Source of the DNA: Lojkania enalia
Lineage: Eukaryota > Ascomycota > Dothideomycetes > Pleosporales
Direction of reading: 5' to 3'
DNA: 64,000 bases
Assembly: GCA_010094045.1 (NCBI GenBank)
Contig: ML986693.1
Span: 57,636-121,635 of the forward strand
Both the position numbers and the translations under genes were made by a program. The notes under the pieces are model-generated. The model was not told where the DNA came from, searched no databases, and saw nothing but the letters and a program-made list of their open reading frames with translations. Of the stretch, positions 12,300 through 23,525 are shown in pieces (positions within the stretch are counted from its first letter, which is position 1; each line of letters opens with the position of its first letter).

Positions 12300-15200
12300 G
12301 TAAGAGACTTATTTAGCCGGAAGAGTAGACTAGAGTAAATATTTATTAAACATCTAAAGAATTGTAGAATTATAGTACTATCTAGCACTCTCTAGCCTAG
12401 AGTAGTATAGAGTAGGACGCGGATGCTAAATACTTAGAAAACTATAATAATAGATATAAGGTAAATAAAATTAGAAGGATCTTAAATAGCTATAGAAGAT
12501 AAAGTAATAATATAAAGTAGGTAATATCTCTATAATCGATTCAACTATGATTATATTAGAGGGAGTATAGCTGCCGCGAACTACCTCTATCTAAGCTAAC
12601 CTTCCTTACCCTGAACCTCCTTATACTTATAAGAAGAAGGATTATATAGACTATAACTAATAGGTCTAAAACTATAAAAAGTACTTTATCTAGTTGCTAG
12701 TAGACTTTTAAATAGAAAGGTAGAAAGTTACTTTTATTTCTAGGTATATTTTAGAGTTTGTAAAGACTTTATAGGAAATATATAAAACTATAGAACGCCG
12801 AAAGAGTATATACTAGACTTCTATATAAGATATTTTAAAAGTAAAGATACTAAGTATATTAGAAACTCTATTAAAATAAAGGTAAGAAGTTTTTAATACC
12901 TTAAAAAGATGTAGATAAAGGATAGGCCAGTTTCTAACTAACTTATTAAAGTATATAAGACCTCTATAAGAAGAAGTTAGAGAGATAAATAAAGACTATA
13001 TAGTAAATAAGTTTATCTTAGCCTTATTTAAGCTAATAAGAAGAGAATTAGATCTCCTTCTAAGACTATAGCTTTAGATACTATTAGAGGTAGAAGAATG
13101 TACGAATATAGTTTTTAGATATTACTAAAAGCTTTATAAGGGGTAAAAGAGGCGTAATATAGGTAATTATAAGAGGTAAGGGTCTAATACTTTAGGGGAG
13201 AGTAATAGTACTCTAAAGAAGGCTAGAAAGAGCTAGAAACCCATAAAGAGGTTTAAGAAAGGTAATATCTATCTAGAGTAGCCTTCTATTATATATTTGA
13301 TATATAGAAAGAAGGGTTATAAATCTCTTAACTATTCTTAGAAGAAAGAGAAGTCTAAAAGAGCTCCTAAATAGAAGTTAAGAAAAGGTAAAAATTAGAA
13401 AGACTAAACTTCTTTCTTCTAACCTATATTAAACTCTTTAGGGAGAGTAAAAAGCTAGAGAAATTATATAAATTACTTTTTTAAACTCCTATAAAGTTGC
13501 TTATAATTAAAATAGTAGTAGAAGGTTTAGCTAAGAATAATTATTTAATTAACCCGGGTGCGTAATTAAATCTCCTTAATACTATACTTATAAAGTAGTA
13601 TAGCTTAAAGATTAATCTACTACTAAAGTTAATAGTAGAAGCTATAAACAGCTCTAAGATCCTAATATATAAAACTACTATCGCAAAGGTCGCTATTAGG
13701 AACTTATATAGTAAGGTTTAAGTCTATAAAGTACTATTTATAATATTAGACCTTAAAGGGTATAAGGTTTATCTTAGATTACTCTAGATATAGGATTATA
13801 ATCCGAAATTAAACTTTCTTAGTAGAAGAATACTCTTTAGGGGGGTAAAGGCTATAGACTTATTCTAGTTCTATAAGGTAGTATTAGAAGATATAGAAGA
13901 GTTCGCGGAGACTATTATAAGTAGTAAAATAGACGTCTATGCGTGTCTAGTTAATTTAGTAGCTATAGTAGATAAAATTAGCGCTAGAACGGGCTAATTG
14001 CGGCTAAAATATACTAATTCTAAGGATATATTTAATAAAAAGTAATCTTTAATACTTATAAAGTATCGGCTTTAAGATTTAGCTATAAACCTACTAGAAG
14101 AAACTAGTCCTCTATATTAACCGCTGTATAATTTATCTTTAGTTAAGCTTTAGTATCTTTAGAAGTATCTAGATAAGTACTTATAACGTAGATAGATTAG
14201 AAGATTCTGATTACCTACTAGCATACTAATCCTCTTTATAAAGAAGAAGGATAGTAGTTTAAGGCTCTATATAGATTATAGAGGCCTAAATAAGATTACT
14301 ATATATAATTAGCACCCTCTTCCCCTAATTTTAAAGTTGCTAGAGCGTCTAGCGTATGCTAAATACTATACTAAGCTTAATATTAGAGAAGCTTATTATA
14401 GAATTAGAATAAAGAAAGGAGATAAATAGAAGACTATATTTTATACTAGATATAGTTCTTTTAAGTATACTATTATACTGTTTAGCCTAATAAATATACT
14501 AGCCTAATTTTAAGCATATATTAACTAGACGTTTACTAGTCTTATTAATATAATATATATTATATACTTAGATAATATCTTAATCTTCTCTAATATAGAA
14601 GAGGAATATATTAAGTATATTAAGAAAGTACTTTAGAAACTATATAAGGCTAAGCTCTTTATAAAACTTAGTAAGTATAACTTCTATACTAGAGAAATAG
14701 ACTATCTAGGGTTTATTATTTACCCTAAGGGGATTAAATTTAACTACTTTTAGTTAAAAACTATTTAGAATTAGCTAGTTTTATAAACTATATAAAATAT
14801 ATAGATTTTTATTAGATTTATAAACTACTACTATAGGTTTATTACGGGATTCTTAAGAATTACCTTACCTTTAACAAGATTAACTTAAAAGGGGCTAAAG
14901 GCTGTTAAAAGAGGTTATATCTAGAAAAGAAAAGAAAGTTAAAAGCTAGATATTAGTTAGAAAGGACTAGAGGCTTTTTAATAGTTAAAGGAAGCATTTT
15001 TAAACGTTTCTATCCTAGCTTATTATAAACCAACTCGGCTTATAAAGGATAAAGTTAATACTTCTAGGGGCGCTATTTCAGGAATTCTTAGCTAGCTTGT
15101 AGAAGAGTAAGTAGGTAAGATAATATAATAACCTATCAATTTCTTTTTAAAAAAGCTTAGTATAATAGAGTATAACTATAATATATATAACTAAGAACTA

Positions 15201-16850
15201 CTTATAATAGTAGAAAGCTTAAAGTACTAGCGTTAATATCTATAAAGGGTTATATTCGATTTTTATATAAACTATAATAACCTTTATTAGTTTATAGAAA
15301 TAAAGATTTTAGTCTATTAATCTATACGATTATATTTTAAACTTATTAAGTATAATTATAACCTTATCTACTAATCTAGTAAACTTAACCTAGCTAATAA
15401 ACTATTATATTAACTAGACTATATAAAGAAATCGCAGGCACCTTTAAAAAAGTCTAATATAAAATATATTAAACTTATATATATTAAGATTAGCCTAAAA
15501 AGAGTAGAAAGAACTAATTTAGACTAAAATAATAGTACTAAAATCTTTAAGGTTTTAATAGTAGTAACCTATATATAGACTACTTAAAAAGATTTTTCTC
15601 TTACTTAGGAAGTAGAAGAGACCCCTTCTTTAGACTAAGAATACTATAACAGTCTAGAGTAGGCTAAAAAAGATAATAAAGAGAAGATAGAGCTAATAAT
15701 ATTCTAAAAGAAGTAAAACACCCTTAATTAGGTATATAACTACTCTATAGCAGGTTATAGAGGATAGATAAAAATATATAAGAGAGTATCGTATTAATTT
15801 TAGTAGAAAGGTATAAGAGATAATATTAAGGCCTACTATTAGGATTGTTTAAAATATAGAAGGGTTAAAGCTCTTAGATATAAGCCTTATAACCTATTAC
15901 AACTATTACCCGTACTAAGTAGACTATAGGAGTAAGTTACGTTCGATTTTAATATAAAACTCTCTCTAAGTCTATTCTTTAGTTAAATATACAACTTAAT
16001 TATAATTGTTATTAACCGATTAACTAAAATAGTCTATTATATCCCTACTATCTCTATCTAGACTGTAGAAGACCTAATATAGGTCTAGATACGCGATATT
16101 ATCTAACTATATAATATTTTAAAGTTAGTAATATCTAACTATAATATTTTAATAAAGTTAAAATCTTAAAAGACCTTTTACTATTATTTAGTATTTTAGT
16201 AAGGTTTTAATTTAGCCTATTACCTAGAGACTAACGGGCTAATAGAAAGATAAAACTAGATACTTAAGTAGTATTTATATTATTTCTACTATTTAGAGTA
16301 AGATAATTAAATAGTTTAGCTGTTTATAGCGGAGTTTATATATAATAATAGCGTTTATATAACTACTACTATCTTACCTTTTCGCGCTTACTATAGTATA
16401 GATTTCTAAGAATCTAATTAGCTAGGTAAACCTTTAGGAGAGAGAGAAGCTCTTTTAGTAAAAGGTATAGTAGCTAAAGTACTAGTATTATAAAGTAAAT
16501 ATAAAGCGAAAATTAGTACTATAGTAGCTTATTAAAAGAAATACGTAGATAAGAAGAGAATATACTTATCTCTAGTAGTAGAAGATAAGGTACTAGTATT
16601 AAATTAATACATTAAATTAACCTATCCTAAAAAGAAATTAGATTAGAAGTATTTTAGACCTAGTATAGTAATAAAGGTTATATTACTTATAACCTACTAG
16701 ATTAACCTTTTAAAGTTAGATAATATCTATCCGATATTTTATATATCTTTACTAAAGCTATATAACCTAAAAGAGCCTATTTAGAGTCTAGATAACCTAA
16801 TATAAAATACTTTACGCTAATTTAAGAATAATATATATAAAATTAATTAT
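12300..16850 (+). pseudogene. Gypsy 1 gag-pol remnant
   Basis: Limits are approximate. The gag zinc knuckle at 13294-13335 keeps C-x2-C-x4-H-x4-C spacing, but all four ligands read Tyr (TGT to TAT, CAT to TAT). The protease Asp at 13551-13553 reads AAC, in the context NPGA. The reverse-transcriptase box YLDD is Y-L-D-N at 14565-14576, followed by ILIFS and further on by YLGFII. RNase H near 15,160-15,240 reads IEYNYNIYN then ELL. Integrase near 16,005-16,045 reads INRLTK then YYIP. These landmarks in order define Ty3/Gypsy. The gene is dead by stops and by loss of the key residues named. Confidence 0.85.
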
Positions 16851-18802
16851 ATTATTAAATAAAAATAAAACTCTATTAAAGTATAGAAATATTTAGTTAA
16901 ATAGAAAAACTACCTAAACTCTAAGAATAGTTAGAAGCTAAGTGTAAATATTAGTACTAATACTCTATAAGTATTCTAGAAAAAGAAGGATATTAAACTA
17001 AAGAGATTAAATAAACCTATTAAAGACCGTAGATACTCTTTAAAAAAGAAGAATAATAGCCAAATTATTCTAGAGTATAACCTTTATATATACTTTCTAG
17101 TTAATATAGCTACTTTTACCTAGTTTTTCTTAAATTAAGGTTTTTTATAAATATTTAATAGTACCATTACTAGACTAAAGTTATATAAATAATGTTTAAA
17201 AATAAGTACCTATAAAGTTAGCTTTATATATTAATATAGGTTCTTTAGTAATTATAAGAATCGGTAATTCCTACTATTAATACTAGAAGGACTATATTAT
17301 AGTATATTATAAACTAGAATAGTATATAAGAAGCGGAAATATTATATTATTCTAAATATAGTACTAACCTAGACTATAAAATATTTAACCGGGGTATTAT
17401 ATCTATAAAAATACTGGAGAACCTATTAATATCTAAAAAAACTACTATCTACTAATATTTATAACTTACTATAACCTTTTCTCCTACTATAACTTAGTTA
17501 AGTCTTTTTAATAGAGCGAATAAACTAAAAGTATTAGTATAAAATAATATAGTATAATATAGTCTAGATTAACTTATAGAGGACTTTATTTTCTTTACTT
17601 TAGTGTATTTATTATTATCTATATTAAGAAGATCCTCCTTAGCCTTACGCTTACGCGTTATACTAATCTTAGTATAGTCTTAGCTAGTAAGTTTAATTCT
17701 AGATAAGGTCTTTCTATCCTTACTATTATAGGCGAATAGGAAGTTAGAATCTTTCTTATTAAGCCTAGATATTATTATTAGTACTAGAATATATAAAAAG
17801 GGGCTAGAATATATATTTAAATCTATTTAACTACCGTTTAAATAGTATTTTAAATCCTTTAGGCTAGTTAAATCTTATTACTATTAATATAGGCGGTAAT
17901 AAGAGCTTTAATAGCTTAATCGACCTTTATAATATACTCTAGTATAGATAGATCCAGCTATAGATACGTTAGCTATAAGAAGATTAGAGTATGCTATACT
18001 AGCCTAGAATATACTTTAAAATAATCCTTATTATTCTTTTTAAGGTAGTAGAGATAGATATTATATTAAATACCTTTATAGAGATATTCTACTATAAGTA
18101 GGTCTGAAGAAGTAAATTTACAATTACTATCTACTTCGTATAGCTTATTATAAGCTAGATGCTTTAGATAATAGAGATAGTAGATAGTACAGGGTTTCTT
18201 ACCCTTAGCCTCCTTAATGCAGCGCTTCTAGACTAGAATAAGTACTATATTATATACTATAGACCTGTTAGGCGTAAATTAACTATTTATAGACTAGAAA
18301 GGCGCTGAAAAGAGCGCGAGAGGGGTATATATAGAGGAGCGTAGCGAGAATAGAAAAATGGGCGGCGGGCGGTACAGGCAGCGAGTATACGTATCTACTA
18401 GCCCTTATTAGCTACGAAGTACTCTATTATATTCTATATAGAGTTATAACAACTATACTAGATATACAGCTGAAGACTAAGGGAATTATACTTACTAAGG
18501 CGGTTAAGGAAGTATAAAGATTAAAAAAGTAGAATAGGTAGGGGGAGTAGTATTTTTATAATTAGCGTTTACTCTACTAGTACTATTTACTTATACCGCT
18601 CTAGGCAGCGAGTAATAAAGATTTCCTAAGGGTTAACTTTACTAGGTAAAAGTAAAAGTAGTAGTAATAATATACTACTTAACCTAGAAGGAACTCTAGA
18701 TTATATAATAGTACCTATCTTAGAGTAGCTCTACTAGTCTATTCTAGCGATATTTATCCTTTATAAGTTGTTATAATAATAGACTTCTAAAAAGTAAAAT
18801 AA

Positions 18803-19015
18803 TATAATATCTTATAGCTTTAAGTTATAGGTTAATAATATAGAGTTACCTAATCTAGGGTTAAAATAGCCGAATTATACCCTATATAAATAGCAGCAAT
18901 TCGTCTCTCTTTTATTAGCTATTTCTTTTCTAAGAGAACTAAATATATAAATATTTTAGCTCTACTACTCTATCCATTATTACTACGCTGTAATCTATTA
19001 TACTAGTCTATTATA
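18803..19015 (+). repeat. 3' LTR of Gypsy 1 (213 bp)
   Basis: It is the direct repeat of 11937-12149. Its end (TCTATTATA) is followed immediately by ACTAG, the second copy of the target duplication, and then by the rest of the Copia LTR. Confidence 0.9.
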
Positions 19016-19020
19016 ACTAG

Positions 19021-19068
19021 TTTAACTTCTTATCTCCCTCCCTAAGATAAGATTCGCCTTTTACTATA
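19021..19068 (+). repeat. 5' LTR of Copia copy B, second part (48 bp), with primer-binding site after it
   Basis: It ends TTACTATA (TTACTACA). The bases at 19069-19080 read GTTATAAGTCTA, equivalent to GTTATAAGCCCG in copy C. That is complementary to the anticodon arm of initiator tRNA-Met apart from RIP-type changes, so the primer was probably an internally cleaved tRNA half, as in Drosophila copia. Confidence 0.75.
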
Positions 19069-19398
19069 GTTATAAGTCTAGTTACTATACTAAAATAACT
19101 ATAATTTAATTTATATATTATAATTAATATTAGTTCTTTTTATTTAGTATTATAATATTATAATATTATTATTTTTATCGTTTACTAACAATCTTTAAGT
19201 ATTTAGCTATTAGAATTACGTATAAATTCTATACTTTATAAGTTTATTAATATACTATATTATATTTAAGGCTATTCTTTTAGTATTATATATAAATTCT
19301 ATACTTTATAAACCTATTAATATACTATATTATATTTAAGGCTATTTTATTCTCTAATATTAATATATTCTAGTATATTTCTAGTATTATAATAGTTG

Positions 19399-20656
19399 TA
19401 TTACGGCGACGCGTATCGGATTGTTAACGCTAGATAAATAAGTATCAGATTGAGCTATATAGATAACTAACGTACTACTACTATAATAGTTTAAGACGTC
19501 TAGATAAAGAGAGAAAGAAAATAGATATTAGGTCGTATATATATATATTAGAGGTTCGGGTCTATGCGTAATAGGCGAGGTGGTATAGAATCAGGTAGAA
19601 GCTAATTCTATAATAGTACCCCCCTTCTATTATCGAGCTTCTGCGAGAGTGTAAAGGGGAGGGAAGGGTGGAAAAATTCCAGCTTATCGCTCTAGCTCTA
19701 ACTTCTACTTAGGCTTTACTTCTATAAACGCTATCCGTAGAAGTCTCCTTGCTAAACTGTATATTACTAACTTATTACTTTCTAGCAAAGCTAGGCTTCT
19801 ATTATTTATCTACGCTCTAGCCTTTATTCGGACTAGAGACGCGTATTTCTACTTGTTTTACCTTAACAGTCCGTCTCGCAGCACTCTAGAACACTCTTTA
19901 TAGCAGCCCTTTAGTCTATACCTCTACTCTAGCTCCCTCTAAAAAATTTCCTAGGGTTTAGCGGGAATTTGCGGAATCTAGGCTAAATTTAGAAGATTTA
20001 AGCTATATTGCGGGTATATTAGTATAGTCTATTATTGTTGTATAGTAGTACTATACTAGAGGTTAAGTCTAGTTACAGGTATATCGGCGCAATTAGTTGT
20101 TGTTATATAGTAGTACTATATTAGGGATCGGGTCGGTCGTATATATATCAGCGCGACTAGTAGTTAATAGTAGTACTATACTAGAGATTAGATTAGATCG
20201 CGGGCGTATTAGCGCGATTAGTTGTTATTATATAATAGTATTATACTAGGGATTAGGTTAGATCGCAGGCATATTAGCACGATTAGTTATCGTTGTATAG
20301 TAGTATTATATTAGAGATCAAGTCGGTTTATATAGTAGTACTATACTAGAGATTAGGTTAGATTAGTATAGTATTATTATAGGCGTCTAGGAATATACTT
20401 AAATTAGACCCTAGCGCCTAATTAAGGATCTAGATATAATATTACAGTAACGCGTATTAGATTATTAATACTAGATAAATAAGTATCAGATTAAGCTATA
20501 TAGATAACTAATATACTACTACTATAATAGTTTAAGACGTTTAGATAAAGAGAGAAAGGAGATAGATATCAGGTCGTATATATATACATTAGGGGTTCGG
20601 GTCTATATATAATAGGCGAGGTAGTATAAGATCGGGTAGAAGCTAATTCTATAATA
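19399..20656. mobile_element. Small non-autonomous LTR element (TRIM-like, 1,258 bp)
   Basis: Two 217-bp direct terminal repeats (19399-19615 and 20440-20656) begin TATTACGG/TATTACAG (TGTTACGG before mutation) and end ATTCTATAATA. They are flanked by AGTTG (19394-19398) and AGTTA (20657-20661), a 5-bp target duplication differing by one RIP-type change. The equivalent stretch of copy C (about 31,655-31,705) is uninterrupted. The 824-bp interior has no coding potential. It consists of a GC-richer half (19616-20030) and an array of roughly 64-bp repeats (20033-20373). Size, LTRs and lack of genes fit terminal-repeat retrotransposons in miniature; the autonomous helper is not in the window. Confidence 0.85.
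20033..20373. repeat. About 64-bp imperfect tandem repeats inside the TRIM-like element
   Basis: Five to six copies of a unit of roughly 60-66 bp. Each has the near-palindromic core TAGTAGTACTATACTA, a GA-rich stretch, and (in the first four) a segment ending CGCGATTAGTTG or its RIPped form. Confidence 0.75.
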
Positions 20657-21976
20657 AGTTATATACTCCTCTATAATTATATCTAAAAAGAAGATATTTA
20701 GTACTTTTAATAATTAAAAGGATTAGCTTAAATAGTATAAACTAATAGTTAGTAAGCTAAAAGTATAGAAATATTTAGATCTAAATATACCTCTTAAAGA
20801 AGTTAAAATCTATAGACTAGAACCTTCCCTCTCTAATATAGGTAAGTTCCGGACCCTAAAGATAAATCTAGAAGGGGAAATAGAAAAATACCCCTCTAGT
20901 AGAGTTATATATAAAAAGATTACCTTAATATAAATAATAGATTAGAACTAGATAAGAGACTAGTATAATTAATAAAAGAAGAATTAGATTAAGATTAATA
21001 ATACTTTCTATATTATATATAGTAATATCTTACCGATAATATCGTTTTAATATAAAATAATACTTAGTAATAATATAACTAGCTATAAGATTCTTAGAAT
21101 CTTATAAGAAAAGTTAGCGCCTATTATTAAGTTAAGGGAGTAAGTAATCTAAAAAGAATATTAAGCTCTTCTTAAGTATTTAACTAATAGAGAGGTAAAA
21201 AAGTAGCTAAATTAGTAGAATTAAGTAATCTATTATACTAAAGCTGCTAGTTTAGTAGAAGTTTAGGGCTTTAGAGTAGAAAAGGATTTTCTTCTAATAG
21301 TTGCTAAGAAAGATAAAGTATAGGTACTAACCTATATAGTACTAATTAACACTAAAAATAAGCTAGGTAGGATTAATTAACTAATTTCTATAATGTATTC
21401 TACTATCGAAGTAGCCAAACTATTAAAGCGGCTACTTTTTCTTAGCGTTATAAACACTATATATAAACTATAATAAATCTACAATATAACCTTCTATTAA
21501 TTTAATAAGAAGGTAGAATTGAGCTTGCCTTATAAGCGTATAAATTAGGCCAGTTTAAGAGCGTGTGATGTACTGCTATAGCTTTTAATATATAATATTA
21601 ACAACTCTCTACTCGACTTTATAGAATTATGTTTCGCCCTTATATATAACTAAATCGCTAGAAGCTTATAGTAACCGAAGAATAAATAATCGTACAATAT
21701 ATTCTCAACCTTAATTTACAAGGATTTATACCCCGGCTATATAAGGTAGTAGATATAGTAGATAAACTATTAGGCGTATATAGTAGAATATCTATAGAAA
21801 AGAATTGGTCTAAATAATTTGTAGCGTATATAGACGAGCTTAAAATAGCCTTTAATCGAGTAAAGGATCGCTAAAAAATAGAATAAGAGAATCTAGAGGT
21901 TATTAATATATAGTTTAAGCTTATATAGAATATAATTATAAAATATAGTATATATAATAATAATATCTACAACTTT

Positions 21977-22711
21977 NNNNNNNNNNNNNNNNNNNNNNNN
22001 NNNNNNNNNNNNNNNNNNNNNNNNNNNNNNNNNNNNNNNNNNNNNNNNNNNNNNNNNNNNNNNNNNNNNNNNNNNNNNNNNNNNNNNNNNNNNNNNNNNN
22101 NNNNNNNNNNNNNNNNNNNNNNNNNNNNNNNNNNNNNNNNNNNNNNNNNNNNNNNNNNNNNNNNNNNNNNNNNNNNNNNNNNNNNNNNNNNNNNNNNNNN
22201 NNNNNNNNNNNNNNNNNNNNNNNNNNNNNNNNNNNNNNNNNNNNNNNNNNNNNNNNNNNNNNNNNNNNNNNNNNNNNNNNNNNNNNNNNNNNNNNNNNNN
22301 NNNNNNNNNNNNNNNNNNNNNNNNNNNNNNNNNNNNNNNNNNNNNNNNNNNNNNNNNNNNNNNNNNNNNNNNNNNNNNNNNNNNNNNNNNNNNNNNNNNN
22401 NNNNNNNNNNNNNNNNNNNNNNNNNNNNNNNNNNNNNNNNNNNNNNNNNNNNNNNNNNNNNNNNNNNNNNNNNNNNNNNNNNNNNNNNNNNNNNNNNNNN
22501 NNNNNNNNNNNNNNNNNNNNNNNNNNNNNNNNNNNNNNNNNNNNNNNNNNNNNNNNNNNNNNNNNNNNNNNNNNNNNNNNNNNNNNNNNNNNNNNNNNNN
22601 NNNNNNNNNNNNNNNNNNNNNNNNNNNNNNNNNNNNNNNNNNNNNNNNNNNNNNNNNNNNNNNNNNNNNNNNNNNNNNNNNNNNNNNNNNNNNNNNNNNN
22701 NNNNNNNNNNN
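21977..22711. other. Sequence gap (735 N)
   Basis: Unsequenced bases hide the FDETGF region of Fot1 A and the left end and N-terminal half of Fot1 B. Confidence 0.99.
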
Positions 22712-23525
22712 AGGCTGCTTCTCGCTATTAAAGAAAGTATATAGGCGTAAGATTAATAAGCTTATATAAGCTAGTATCTACTATATTATAAAGCTCGACT
22801 TTCTACCCACCTTTTATATAGTATATTAGCGCTCTATTACTAAGGCTAATATATACGCAAGCTTTTAAGGTACTAGTCTAAAACTATATAATTCTAATAT
22901 AGTACTATTAAAGCTCGATATTAAGCTTCGTACTCTATTATTACTACTAGTAGCTAGTTACCTCTAGGAGTTAAAAACACCAACTAACGCCGTCGAACTA
23001 GGGTCTTAAATAATACTGATTTAAGACCGTATTACTAAGTATTAGAATAGCTTACCTACTACGATTAATAATTCTCTTAATTTACTTGCTAAAGGTGCTG
23101 TATAGATAGCTTATTTATACGTACTATTTTAGCGTTAGATTGGTCAGCTTTAGGAAGTAAATAAGGCTCTATTACAGCGTAAAAAGCGATTAAAAAAGGT
23201 TCTATAGAAGCAAGGTAGTCTTACTAAGGCTAAAGCTGCTGAGATAGCTGCTTAAAAGGAGGTAGATAAGTAGCTAGAGGATAAAATACGCGTAGGTAGG
23301 AAGTGTAGAAGAGCGGGTATACTATACTAGAAGCGTTGCAGCTGCTGCAGCGAGCCTAGATATAATACTAGAACTTATATAATAGTAGATAAATAGTATA
23401 TCTATCCCCTATTAAATTATTATAGTAATACTTATAAGTATTATTATAATACACGCCTCTAAATATAGAGATAGCTAATAAGGTAGGTAACTTACTTAAG
23501 TAGGCGACTTACTTATAAAATACGT
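22712..23525 (+). mobile_element. Fot1/pogo-type transposon B, 3' part, nested inside Fot1 A
   Basis: The right terminal repeat ends at 23525 (AAAATACGT) and is followed by TA (23526-23527), after which the transposase of element A resumes. The repeat, read inwards, starts ACGTATTTTATAAG and matches the left end of the element at 63528. The coding part is the C-terminal region typical of fungal Fot1 transposases: a TN/RVL stretch after a proline-poor linker, a lysine-rich segment near 23,170-23,215, and a Cys-rich tail near 23,335-23,385 (LQLLQ, originally Cys-rich). No catalytic domain is visible because the gap covers it. Confidence 0.8.

Larger units (their letters stand above)
11937..19015 (+). 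mobile_element. Gypsy LTR retrotransposon 1 (7,079 bp), inserted in the LTR of Copia copy B
   Basis: It has 213-bp LTRs at 11937-12149 and 18803-19015 and the perfect 5-bp target duplication ACTAG (11932-11936, 19016-19020). The internal region reads on the plus strand as gag with zinc knuckle, protease, reverse transcriptase, RNase H, integrase. The short A/G-rich run just before 18803 is a plausible polypurine tract. All coding parts carry RIP-type stops and replacements. About 1.9 kb (16,900-18,800) follows the last part I recognise as integrase; I cannot assign it to a domain. Confidence 0.92.

Noticed and set aside
20033..20373. CRISPR-like array
   Set aside because: Repeats are adjacent, imperfect and without unique spacers, and they lie inside an LTR element of a eukaryotic genome.
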